DNA of 64,000 bases, from NCBI RefSeq assembly GCF_014596745.1, contig NZ_JABTCF010000003.1, positions 124,001 through 188,000 on the forward strand. Reading direction: 5' to 3'. Origin of the DNA: Maribacter aquimaris. GTDB taxonomy: Bacteria; Bacteroidota; Bacteroidia; Flavobacteriales; Flavobacteriaceae. Made by a program: the position numbers and the translations under genes. The notes beneath the pieces were generated by a model. It had not been told where the DNA came from and made no database searches. It saw only the letters and a program-made list of their open reading frames with translations. Positions within the stretch are counted from its first letter, which is position 1. Every line of letters starts with the position of its first letter. Shown piece by piece: positions 7,723-15,060 of the stretch.

Positions 7723-8399
7723 AAAAACTAACCTCCATATTCTTGATGGTTACGTTCATCAATTGCAGTTCACCACCGGAAACACCGATTACCAAGGTTG
7801 ATAAGAACCAGGTAATCACCGTTTTGGATACCGATTTTTCAAAAGGAAGATTGATATTGGAACATGAAATATACCTTGGAGATATAGAAAAATTCCACGG
7901 TCATTTATGCGATGGACTTGTTCAAGGTTTCTTGGGTATACAGGAAGGGTTAAAAGCACTTTACCCTAACGGGATTATTGATCGGACGAACACGAGAATC
8001 ATAAGCAACAGTTCACCTTGCCTAACGGATGTTGCCATTTATATTTCCGGAGGCAGGTACCAATACAATTCCTTTTATGTGGACAACGCTCTTGAGAACG
8101 GCTTTTATATCATTCAGCGAAAAGACAATACCAAAGCCGTTAAAGTACAACTGAAAAAAGGAGTGAAACCTGATGAAATTGACGAATTGGGGGCAAAAGC
8201 CATTAAGGGAGAACTATCACCTTGTGATTTGGATAAACTTAAAAACTTGGAAAACGATTTTTCGGATCAATTACTTTCAACGGATGCCAAAGAAAATTTC
8301 CTTGTCACTGAGATCGTGGATTTCGAGTGGAAACCATTATCAAAAAACGATTATCCCAAAACGGATATCTTAAATAAGAATAAATCAAAATGTCAATAA
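7719..8399 (+). CDS. FmdE-family (formylmethanofuran dehydrogenase subunit E-like) lipoprotein
   Basis: 226 residues with a lipoprotein-type signal (MKKLTSIFLMVTFINC). The FmdE motif is KFHGHLCDGLVQGFLGI near residue 60, followed by SSPCLTDVAIYISGG; His and Cys of these motifs bind metal in the family. No methanogenesis genes are present, so this is the bacterial branch, with unknown reaction. Its place between the permease and ArsF-like gene, and its likely outer or periplasmic membrane location, suggest a metal-binding role. A C-terminal stretch is basic and Cys-ended. Confidence 0.75.
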   Translation: MKKLTSIFLMVTFINCSSPPETPITKVDKNQVITVLDTDFSKGRLILEHEIYLGDIEKFHGHLCDGLVQGFLGIQEGLKALYPNGIIDRTNTRIISNSSPCLTDVAIYISGGRYQYNSFYVDNALENGFYIIQRKDNTKAVKVQLKKGVKPDEIDELGAKAIKGELSPCDLDKLKNLENDFSDQLLSTDAKENFLVTEIVDFEWKPLSKNDYPKTDILNKNKSKCQ

Positions 8400-8416
8400 T
8401 CAAATACTACAACAGC

Positions 8417-8854
8417 ATGAAAACAATCAAATTTATCACCGTATTAGCCATCGGATTAATGTTAACGGCCTGCAATGGCCAAAACAAAAGCAAAGACAGT
8501 TCCCCGGACCAATCCATTTCAAAAATTGAGGTATTGGACTTCCACGCTACCCATAGGTGCATGACCTGCAATGCGATTGAGGCAAATACAAAATATACAC
8601 TCAACACCTATTTCCCAAAGGAATTGAAGGCCAATAAAATCACGTTTCAAGCTATTAATGTAGATAAGGAGGAAAACCAAAAAATCGCTGAAAAATTCGA
8701 AGCAGCAGGTACCTCACTATTCTTGAATGTCATAAAAAACGGTAAGGAAACAAAAATAGATTTAACCGATTTCGCTTTTATGAACGGATTGGATCAAGAA
8801 GCCTTTTCCAAAGAACTGAAAGAAAAAATAAACTCTGAACTAAAAATGCTCTAA
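8417..8854 (+). CDS. ArsF-like thioredoxin-fold lipoprotein
   Basis: 145 residues from the ATG at 8417, chosen over 8390 because it gives a lipoprotein signal (MKTIKFITVLAIGLMLTAC). The mature part reads EVLDFHATHRCMTCNAIE with a CMTC pair, then a thioredoxin-like strand order ending in TSLFLNVIKNG. This matches the family annotated as nitrophenyl compound nitroreductase subunit ArsF. In Shewanella arsEFG, ArsE and ArsF reduce nitro groups of aromatic arsenicals. The start is 17 bases after the FmdE-like stop and arsG-like follows at once. Confidence 0.75.
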   Translation: MKTIKFITVLAIGLMLTACNGQNKSKDSSPDQSISKIEVLDFHATHRCMTCNAIEANTKYTLNTYFPKELKANKITFQAINVDKEENQKIAEKFEAAGTSLFLNVIKNGKETKIDLTDFAFMNGLDQEAFSKELKEKINSELKML

Positions 8855-9562
8855 ATGGATTTTTTAAAATCGCTATTAGAGGATTACAATTTCCCCATTT
8901 TATCAGCATTTATACTGGGACTAATGACTGCCATTAGTCCCTGCCCTTTGGCCACCAATATAACTGCGACGGCTTTTATCTCAAAAAACATTTCAAGCAA
9001 ACGGAAGGTTTTTTTAAGCGGATTACTGTATTCCCTAGGAAGGGGATTTAGTTATACGGTCATTGGTCTCATATTGTATTTTGGCGCGAGCAAGTTTCAT
9101 ATTGCCCGATTTTTCAATCAAAACGGGGAAAAGTATCTTGGGCCCCTATTGATCATAATAGGATTGATAATGCTGGATTTAATCAAGCTCAATTTTTTGG
9201 GAAAATCCAATTTCCAAGAAAAACTATCCGAAAAATTCCAGGATAAAGGCTTGTTGGGTTCTTTTTTGATCGGGGTTGTTTTTGCCTTGGCCTTTTGCCC
9301 GTATAGTGGCGCGTTGTTTTTCGGAATGTTGATCCCAATGACAATAGCATCTGTCGACGGACTTTATCTGCCAATTATATTTGCATTTGGCACAGGGTTG
9401 CCCGTAATACTTTTCACCTACTTATTGGCGTTTACGGCTGGAAAAGTGGGGGTGTTTTATAACCGAATCACTAAAATCGAGAAAGTAATGCGTACCGTTG
9501 CCGGCGTTGTTTTTATACTAACCGGGTTATATTATGTTGCCATTTTTGCTGGATTACTATAA
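8855..9562 (+). CDS. ArsG-like CcdA/DsbD-type membrane protein
   Basis: 235 residues and about six membrane segments. Paired Cys-Pro motifs, SPCPLATN in TM1 and FCPYSGALFF in TM4, mark the CcdA/DsbD fold. The ArsG branch was described as an efflux permease for aromatic aminobenzylarsenicals, while CcdA relatives pass electrons across the membrane. Next to a Cys-pair lipoprotein (ArsF-like), the electron-transfer role is at least as likely. The ATG overlaps no gene but abuts the arsF-like stop. A terminator follows at 9644. Confidence 0.75.
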   Translation: MDFLKSLLEDYNFPILSAFILGLMTAISPCPLATNITATAFISKNISSKRKVFLSGLLYSLGRGFSYTVIGLILYFGASKFHIARFFNQNGEKYLGPLLIIIGLIMLDLIKLNFLGKSNFQEKLSEKFQDKGLLGSFLIGVVFALAFCPYSGALFFGMLIPMTIASVDGLYLPIIFAFGTGLPVILFTYLLAFTAGKVGVFYNRITKIEKVMRTVAGVVFILTGLYYVAIFAGLL

Positions 9563-9948
9563 TGGATATCACTAATAACCAAACATAAAATCACCACTAA
9601 CGAACAACAATCAATTTCACTCACCATTATTTATAAACACTGTAAAAGCCTCTTTAAGGGGCTTTTATTCTATAAGGTGGGAAAGCTAAAGAACCCAATC
9701 AAGTGTTCAAAATCGGTTTCGACAATAGTGAAGATCCCGCTATTCTTTCAATCATATCCATAATTAAGAAACCCCTGTATCCATAAGTATCAAATAGTGA
9801 CTCCCTAGGCCTTTGGGCCAAGGGCTAACGATAATTTATGCAACCTTCATAAAAGCTGGACTTTTTAATTGTCACTCAACATTGTAATACATTGGTTCTG
9901 AAAGAAAAATAGGGTTTTATTGTTATTTATTATCCGCTATTATGAATA
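9563..9948. other. Intergenic region with two hairpins
   Basis: Convergent genes flank this region. Besides the terminator at 9644-9668 there is a GC-rich hairpin at 9803-9824 (nine-base arms with one mismatch, TTTG loop) that has no T-run and no clear purpose. Nothing else recognised. Confidence 0.5.
9644..9668. terminator. Intrinsic terminator after the arsenic-type operon
   Basis: AAAAGCC at 9644-9650 pairs with GGCTTTT at 9660-9666, with a nine-base loop. The T-rich side follows on the plus strand, so it ends the operon at 9562. Confidence 0.7.
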
Positions 9949-10416
9949 TTATAGTTTTCCTTCAATTTCAGAAAATGCAATCCCAGGATTATTGTTATTC
10001 GTAAAATCCTTGTCAAACAAATTGGTAACCAAACCTTTCGACTGCTTACTAAATATCATATCGTGACCGACACATAGTCCCATAGAAATATTAAGTTCTG
10101 TATCATGATTGTTCAAATATTCCGCTTGTCCGGCCGGGTTGCACATGATCCGTTTACTATCCCCTCCCAGAATATCTTTTTTTCTTACTTTATCATGTTT
10201 GCATCCGACTGTATACACAGTAAAGTATTTTGAAAAATATTGCTCTAAAACTTCTGCCTTATGGGAGAATGTTATACAATATGCTATTCCTAATCGGCTA
10301 ATGCCCATACCTCTAGCAAAATTCAATATTTCTTCGATGCGATTTGACCTCATACTGGTAAAATCACAATTTGCCTGCATTATTTTACGAAACTCATCAG
10401 TATAAATTTCATTCAT
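9949..10416 (-). CDS. DUF1847 family protein, short form
   Basis: 155 residues, no signal peptide. The conserved core is present: GIAYCITFSHKAEVLEQYF, CNPAGQAEYLNNHDTELNISMGLCVGHDMIF and a closing KGLVTNLFDKDF. DUF1847 proteins are usually longer and start with a Cys-rich metal-binding part, which is missing here. The ATG is at 10416; no longer frame restores the missing part. It lies downstream of the TonB receptor on the same strand, so a role in metal uptake or handling is possible. The reaction is unknown. Confidence 0.7.
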   Translation of the reverse strand: MNEIYTDEFRKIMQANCDFTSMRSNRIEEILNFARGMGISRLGIAYCITFSHKAEVLEQYFSKYFTVYTVGCKHDKVRKKDILGGDSKRIMCNPAGQAEYLNNHDTELNISMGLCVGHDMIFSKQSKGLVTNLFDKDFTNNNNPGIAFSEIEGKL

Positions 10417-10581
10417 CTTGTATGTCTGTTTATATATTCTAAATATGCTTTTTCATAATCCACCTAAGTCCTCTTAAATCCTGATAGGATCCCATCCAAA
10501 CCTAGGATACCCCCTTTAAAAAAAACGGAAATGCCGATTAAGCATGGACCTCTATATTTTAGAAAGATTGATAAGCAGAAA

Positions 10582-12822
10582 TCAATTGACCGGCTTTAGC
10601 TGCGTCGTAAATGGAATGTTCAAACCAAAGACAATATTTCTACCAATATTGTTTAGTCCTAGTGGTTTAAAAGAGGACAAATGGTCTATATATACCTTAT
10701 CAAATAGATTGTTTGCCGATATATACCAATGGACAACCTGCTTTTCGATAGTTATTTTTGAACCAAAATTCACATTGAAAAGTTCATAACCCGGCGTAAA
10801 GGTTTCTGATTGCCCTAAATTATCCTGACTCTGGAAAGATGTGAGATTTACCACGAAATAAGGGTTCTTAAGAATACCTATTTTATTTTTTTGAAGTTTA
10901 ACTTCAGCTACATATCTATTTTGTGGAATTTGAGTCAAATTTCCACCATCTATTAATTCCCCTCGGGTGTAGGTGTAATTGGTATGTAGCCCCAACCAAT
11001 TGGAAGGATGATAATCCAATGCTATTTCACCCCCATACAATAAGGCATCATTTTGCACATATTGCCATACTTTGCCCCCTCCTATCGGGGCATCCTCAGT
11101 AGTTTGCACAATGTAAATAAAGTCATTGACCTTATTATAAAAAGGACTTACGTCAAAAACCAATTTATCGATATGAAAATGGTAATTAAGATCAAGTTGA
11201 TAATTCCGTTGTGACTTTAAAGTAACATCCCCTCTCTCAAAACGGGCCTGATGTATACCGTTCTGTGTAAGCTCCGATATATTTGGACTCCGGAAACCAG
11301 AGGCTATATTGAACTTGAACAAATGATTGTTTACCTTGTAGGTGGAACCGACAGAACCACTTAAACTACTGTAGTCATTATCAATTTCATACTTATTCAA
11401 CCCAGTAGATTCAAACGGAAACGATTTCATGGTTCTCAAATCGTATCTTAAACCAGCATTCAGGGTTAGCGCATCGGACAGATCGATCTCATCCAATACA
11501 AAAAAACCTATATCATTTATTTTTGTGTCGGGCATTGGGTTGCTATTACCATAAAAGTCATCCGCATCATTTTCAATATATGCTCCATTGAATCCCAACG
11601 TATATTTGCTCGTGTTTTTTTGAATACTAAACTTAGCATTATAGGATATAGTAGCTAAATCCATTGAAGCAAAAATCTGATCGGAATATAGGCTAGTGTC
11701 ATCAGAGATGCCTTTTCTAATATTTTGCTGATAAGACATATTCACATCCAGAATACCCTCACCAATAAAGATCTTATTTTTTAAGGCCAATAATTTATTG
11801 TCCAGGTTCACATTCCAAAAGTTCACCTTTCTATTATCATCATTAACCACGGATAATGATTTTTGATTGGTTAAACCATACGTAGGTGCATTGTAATCAA
11901 AATATAAAGCAAAATTACCCGCAGCACTTCGGTACCCGATATTGGAACTCAGATTAAGTTCCTCAAAACGGGTATTAATAATTTGATCGCCATTTCCGTC
12001 TTGGTAATCTTTATGACTTTTATTGGTGAAGGAAGCTCCTCCGTACCATTTTTCACCACTTGCCTTTATATCAAGATTAGTTACAAAACCTTGGGTATTC
12101 GTATGGTATTGGGTATTGATCTTAGCTTCCAGTGAATTGGTGCTGGCAGGATTCTCCTTAATAACATTAATAACCCCACCCACGGCGTCAGAACCATAGA
12201 CAAGTGATACAGGCCCTTTGATGACTTCTATTTTTTTTGCAGAAAATTCATCTGAAATAAAAGGGTGATTGCTCGAAAATTGAAAATTCTCAGCTTTGAT
12301 GCCATTATTCAGAAAAACGATATTAGTATTGCTCAAACCTCTAATAACAGGCTTGGTAATTCCAACGCCATTACTGACATTACTTAAACCCGGAAGTTTG
12401 GACAAGTTATCGGCCAAGGAAATCTTTCCTGATTGGTACAGATCCATTTTCTTAACGGTTTCTATGGATACGGATACTTTTTCCCTACTCTTATTTCTAT
12501 CACCCGTGATAATTACTTCCTGCAGTTCAATCAAGTTTTTATCCAACTTGATTATATCCGTATTCGTGGTACTTAAGGTTACAACCTGGGTTTTGTAACC
12601 ATCGGCGGATATTTCAACTTTAAGGTCGTATTTGCTGTTATTAACCAGAATATAATTCCCATTGTTATCGGTCACCACGGATTTATTCAACTCAAAAGCA
12701 TAGATAAGGGCACCTTCTACCGGCTTTTCTGTTTCGGAATCAATAATGGTACCTTTTATACTATCCTGTGCTACCATTAGGTGAGATAATGCTAGACATA
12801 ATATGACAACAAAAGATTTCAT
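10582..12822 (-). CDS. TonB-dependent outer membrane receptor with carboxypeptidase-like N-domain
   Basis: 746 residues. Signal peptide MKSFVVILCLALSHLMVAQ, a carboxypeptidase regulatory-like domain (about 22-105), a plug domain (about 115-225, with SAKKIEVIKGPVSLVYGSDAVGGVINV), then the beta-barrel ending in an aromatic strand. It imports a metal complex or similar across the outer membrane. The gene is divergent from a Zur-like Fur protein and shares its operator, and the plug resembles ZnuD-type zinc receptors, so zinc uptake is the best guess. A haem or siderophore substrate is not excluded. Confidence 0.85.
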   Translation of the reverse strand: MKSFVVILCLALSHLMVAQDSIKGTIIDSETEKPVEGALIYAFELNKSVVTDNNGNYILVNNSKYDLKVEISADGYKTQVVTLSTTNTDIIKLDKNLIELQEVIITGDRNKSREKVSVSIETVKKMDLYQSGKISLADNLSKLPGLSNVSNGVGITKPVIRGLSNTNIVFLNNGIKAENFQFSSNHPFISDEFSAKKIEVIKGPVSLVYGSDAVGGVINVIKENPASTNSLEAKINTQYHTNTQGFVTNLDIKASGEKWYGGASFTNKSHKDYQDGNGDQIINTRFEELNLSSNIGYRSAAGNFALYFDYNAPTYGLTNQKSLSVVNDDNRKVNFWNVNLDNKLLALKNKIFIGEGILDVNMSYQQNIRKGISDDTSLYSDQIFASMDLATISYNAKFSIQKNTSKYTLGFNGAYIENDADDFYGNSNPMPDTKINDIGFFVLDEIDLSDALTLNAGLRYDLRTMKSFPFESTGLNKYEIDNDYSSLSGSVGSTYKVNNHLFKFNIASGFRSPNISELTQNGIHQARFERGDVTLKSQRNYQLDLNYHFHIDKLVFDVSPFYNKVNDFIYIVQTTEDAPIGGGKVWQYVQNDALLYGGEIALDYHPSNWLGLHTNYTYTRGELIDGGNLTQIPQNRYVAEVKLQKNKIGILKNPYFVVNLTSFQSQDNLGQSETFTPGYELFNVNFGSKITIEKQVVHWYISANNLFDKVYIDHLSSFKPLGLNNIGRNIVFGLNIPFTTQLKPVN

Positions 12823-12847
12823 ATCTTAAATTTTGTAATTTATATAG

Positions 12848-12855
12848 CAAAGGTA
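12848..12855 (-). promoter_or_regulatory. Minus-7 promoter box of the TonB receptor gene
   Basis: On the minus strand TACCTTTG, an exact TAnnTTTG match, 25 bases before the receptor ATG. The first half of the Zur-like operator abuts it on the upstream side, so repression by steric block is expected. Confidence 0.55.
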
Positions 12856-12890
12856 GTTACAATTTATTAATATTGTAACTGCGTTACAAT
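12856..12890. promoter_or_regulatory. Three-half-site operator between the TonB receptor and the Zur-like gene
   Basis: Half-sites GTTACAAT (12856-12863), ATTGTAAC (12872-12879) and GTTACAAT (12883-12890) alternate in orientation. The outer pair makes GTTACAAT-N8-ATTGTAAC, and the second and third make a perfect ATTGTAAC-TGC-GTTACAAT. They fill the space between the receptor promoter and the regulator start at 12896. The AT-rich inverted repeat with GTTA/TAAC arms looks like Fur-family sites, and autoregulation is likely. A weak plus-strand minus-7 box (TAATATTG at 12868) lies inside. Confidence 0.65.
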
Positions 12891-12895
12891 AAGAA

Positions 12896-13270
12896 ATGAA
12901 GAAAAGACAGACAAAATCGAAAAGGGCAGTATTGGAGTGCCTAAAAAGGGCCGAAAACTTTGGTTTAAGATCTGATGAAATCGAAAATCAGTTGCCAGAG
13001 TTTGACCGGGTAACCATTTATAGAATCCTACAAAGCTTTATAGACGATGGCATTATTCATAAAGTGATTTCCGATGACGGTAAGTTCTATTACTTTAAAT
13101 GTCATACTTGTGGGGAAATACACTATCATAACCACTATCATTTTAAATGCGACAACTGTGGTAAAGTCGAATGTATGAACAATGAAATTGAAGTGAAGGT
13201 CCCTTCAGGCTATAAGGTAAGTAATGTCAATTTTTGGATAACAGGTGTTTGTAGGGACTGTAATTCATAA
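12896..13270 (+). CDS. Fur-family regulator, Zur-like
   Basis: 124 residues. A winged helix lies in the N-terminal half (AVLECLKRAENFGLRSDEI, FDRVTIYRILQSFIDDGII). The C-terminal half is unusually rich in Cys/His: CHTC near residue 67, a HYHNHYHF cluster, CDNC near 83, and CRDC at the end. Paired CxxC motifs hold the structural zinc in Fur proteins; the extra CHTC/His region could be a regulatory metal site. With the divergent receptor it suggests zinc regulation. The gene symbol zur is not assigned because metal specificity is inferred. Confidence 0.8.
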   Translation: MKKRQTKSKRAVLECLKRAENFGLRSDEIENQLPEFDRVTIYRILQSFIDDGIIHKVISDDGKFYYFKCHTCGEIHYHNHYHFKCDNCGKVECMNNEIEVKVPSGYKVSNVNFWITGVCRDCNS

Positions 13271-13454
13271 TCCCTAAAGTAACCGCATTGATTTTATAGC
13301 CAAAACTTCCTTTGCCCTACCTAGTACACATAAACATTCACCTATCATTTATGTAAGAATAACGGATACAAATATTGGGAACCGTTGAATGCCTTAGCCA
13401 TAAAGGCTAATTGAAAAATAAATTTAGACTTTCGTATCGCACAAAAATTTATCG

Positions 13455-13462
13455 TACATTTG
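13455..13462 (+). promoter_or_regulatory. Minus-7 promoter box of the perR-like gene
   Basis: TACATTTG fits TAnnTTTG. It is 45 bases before the ATG at 13507 and puts the transcription start near 13469, downstream of the longer open-frame start at 13411. It therefore decides that the later ATG is used. Confidence 0.55.
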
Positions 13463-13474
13463 AATTAGTTTTAT

Positions 13475-13491
13475 ATAGGAATGATTCCTAT
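13475..13491. promoter_or_regulatory. Perfect 7-1-7 type palindrome, probable PerR box
   Basis: ATAGGAAT-G-ATTCCTAT is a perfect inverted repeat. Its core TAGGAAT-N-ATTCCTA has the 7-1-7 layout and the AATNATT centre of Fur/PerR boxes. It lies just after the predicted transcription start and 16 bases before the ATG, so autorepression, also covering the peroxiredoxin behind it, is likely. Confidence 0.6.
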
Positions 13492-13506
13492 TTAGAGTCA
13501 AGTCAT

Positions 13507-13944
13507 ATGATAAATACAATAGACCTTCGAGATAAACTATCAGCTAAAGGATTAAGGGTGACCCCGCAAAGAATGCGGGTATTGGAAGCTATATACAAAC
13601 TTAACAATCACCCTACAGCCGAAAACATTATTTCGTACATACGAAAAAGTGATCCAAATGTTGGTTCTGGAACGGTTTATAACGTTTTAGAGACATTGGT
13701 TGAAAAAAACTTGATTAAAAAAGTAAAAACTGAAAAGGATGCGATGAGATATGACGGTGTACTTGAAAATCACCATCATTTATATTGTATTGAATGTGAT
13801 TATATCGAAGATTTTGTAAGCGAAAAACTTGATGGTCTTTTAAAGGTTTTTTTTGAAGAAAATCAAATTGACAATTTTATCATAGACAATATTAAACTGA
13901 ATATCAGTGGTAATTTTATCATACATAAAAATCAAAATCATTAA
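13507..13944 (+). CDS. perR: Fur-family regulator, PerR-like
   Basis: 145 residues from the ATG at 13507. DNA-binding helix GSGTVYNVLETLVEKNLI, then the sensor side MRYDGVLENHHHLYCIECDYIEDF with the His cluster and one CxxC. The second C-terminal CxxC found in Bacillus PerR is absent, so only half of the usual structural zinc site is present. The gene is followed after 17 bases by a peroxiredoxin, the classic PerR target. Peroxide sensing through the His/Asp iron site is inferred from the family. Confidence 0.8.
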   Translation: MINTIDLRDKLSAKGLRVTPQRMRVLEAIYKLNNHPTAENIISYIRKSDPNVGSGTVYNVLETLVEKNLIKKVKTEKDAMRYDGVLENHHHLYCIECDYIEDFVSEKLDGLLKVFFEENQIDNFIIDNIKLNISGNFIIHKNQNH

Positions 13945-13961
13945 TTAAAATACCAAAAAAT

Positions 13962-14660
13962 ATGGGATGTGCAAGTGGTGTAAAACCAAGAAAGAAAATT
14001 GCAGAAACAGATAATACGAGTATAAATCATAAAGAAGAAAAAATAATGGGTTCAACAATGGTGAGGCAGCAAATGCCCGAATTTACAATGGATGCCTACG
14101 ACGCTAAAACAGGGCATTACAAAACAGTATCAAGTGAAGACTATAAAGGGAAATGGTCGGTAGTATGTTTCTATCCCGCTGATTTTACCTTTGTTTGCCC
14201 AACAGAAATCGCGGCAATGAACGCTCACTATGATGAGTTCCAGGAATTAGGGGTAGAAATATTGGCAGTATCCGTAGACTCCCAATTTTCACATAAGAGA
14301 TTTGTCGAAACAGAACCTATTTTAAAAGGTTTGAAACTTACTATGGGAGCTGATGCCAATCAAGAAGTTAGTCGTGCTTTTGGTGTATTGATTGAAGAAG
14401 AAGGTGTGGCTCTAAGAGGCCGTTTTTTGTTTAATGCAGATGGTATTTGTGTAGCTCAAGAAGTTCAGGCCGATTCTGTAGGAAGAAACGTCAACGAATT
14501 TTTAAGACAAGTACAAGCATGGCAGCATGCAAGTAAAACCGGTGAAGTTTGTCCTGCAGGATGGAGACCTGGTAAAAAGACACTTCCTGTAAATACCGAT
14601 GTGGAGCAAATGACAGGTAAAGTAGGAGACTATATCACATTGGAGGAAATATTGAGCTAA
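13962..14660 (+). CDS. Peroxiredoxin, AhpC/Prx1 type
   Basis: 232 residues if translation starts at 13962, about 204 if at the in-frame ATG 14046. The typical 2-Cys pattern is present: peroxidatic Cys in DFTFVCPTE and resolving Cys in GEVCPAGW near the C-terminus. It reduces H2O2 and organic peroxides in the cytoplasm. The extra 28-residue N-terminus (MGCASGVKPRKK, polar, charged) is not part of the Prx fold and its use is unclear; a run AAAAATA before the inner ATG gives no ribosome-site evidence. It shares the PerR-like operon and a terminator follows. Confidence 0.9.
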   Translation: MGCASGVKPRKKIAETDNTSINHKEEKIMGSTMVRQQMPEFTMDAYDAKTGHYKTVSSEDYKGKWSVVCFYPADFTFVCPTEIAAMNAHYDEFQELGVEILAVSVDSQFSHKRFVETEPILKGLKLTMGADANQEVSRAFGVLIEEEGVALRGRFLFNADGICVAQEVQADSVGRNVNEFLRQVQAWQHASKTGEVCPAGWRPGKKTLPVNTDVEQMTGKVGDYITLEEILS

Positions 14661-14694
14661 TATAATGTACCTATGATGCGCTAATACTTAATAA

Positions 14695-14731
14695 AGGGCT
14701 ATACGTTTTTACCGTATGGCCCTTTGTTTTT
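14695..14731. terminator. Intrinsic terminator after the peroxiredoxin gene
   Basis: AGGGCTATACG (14695-14705) pairs with CGTATGGCCCT (14713-14723) with one wobble pair, and a T-rich run follows. Ends the perR-like/peroxiredoxin transcript. Confidence 0.75.
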
Positions 14732-14863
14732 ATCCCCAATTACCGAACCTTGGTCGTGTAACAATCCCTAAATGGGTGGGATAGTGTCGATATCCGCAAT
14801 GCGTATTCACAATGATATAACAAATGCGATTTTCAACTTAAATCACAAATCAAATAATTTCTT

Positions 14864-15055
14864 TTAGAAGTTCTTGAAGAAGGACAAACAAACCTTTGTT
14901 CCTTGAGATCTGTCTATAGCCTCGAATTCGAACTGACTTCGAAGTTCAAGGTTCAATATTGCCCTGGGTACGTAACTTGTAACTACAGGACCAGCGGCAA
15001 AGATCTTATCATGTATGCTAGGATCGTATAAAACATCGCTTCCAATCAGAACAAG
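14864..15055 (-). pseudogene. Start-less gene fragment, C-terminal end of an unrecognised protein
   Basis: A minus-strand frame with no ATG runs to TAA at 14866-14864 and has a protein-like sequence: SDVLYDPSIHDKIFAAGP, then VPRAILNLELRSQFEFEAID and KVCLSFFKNF at the end. A stop lies immediately upstream in the same frame, within the end of the OsmC gene. It reads as the tail of a broken gene. The parent family was not identified. Confidence 0.35.
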
Positions 15056-15060
15056 AAATG

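Larger units (their letters stand above)
14661..15060. other. Intergenic region with terminator and a gene fragment
   Basis: About 400 bases between convergent genes. It contains the peroxiredoxin terminator (14695-14731) and the minus-strand fragment at 14864-15055; between them nothing was recognised. Confidence 0.5.

Noticed and set aside
9803-9824. GC-rich hairpin as a terminator or small RNA
   Set aside because: Nine-base arms with a TTTG loop, but no T-run and no promoter; purpose cannot be supported.
13411-13506. N-terminal extension of the perR-like frame
   Set aside because: The TACATTTG promoter box and the PerR-like palindrome lie inside it, so translation must start after them.
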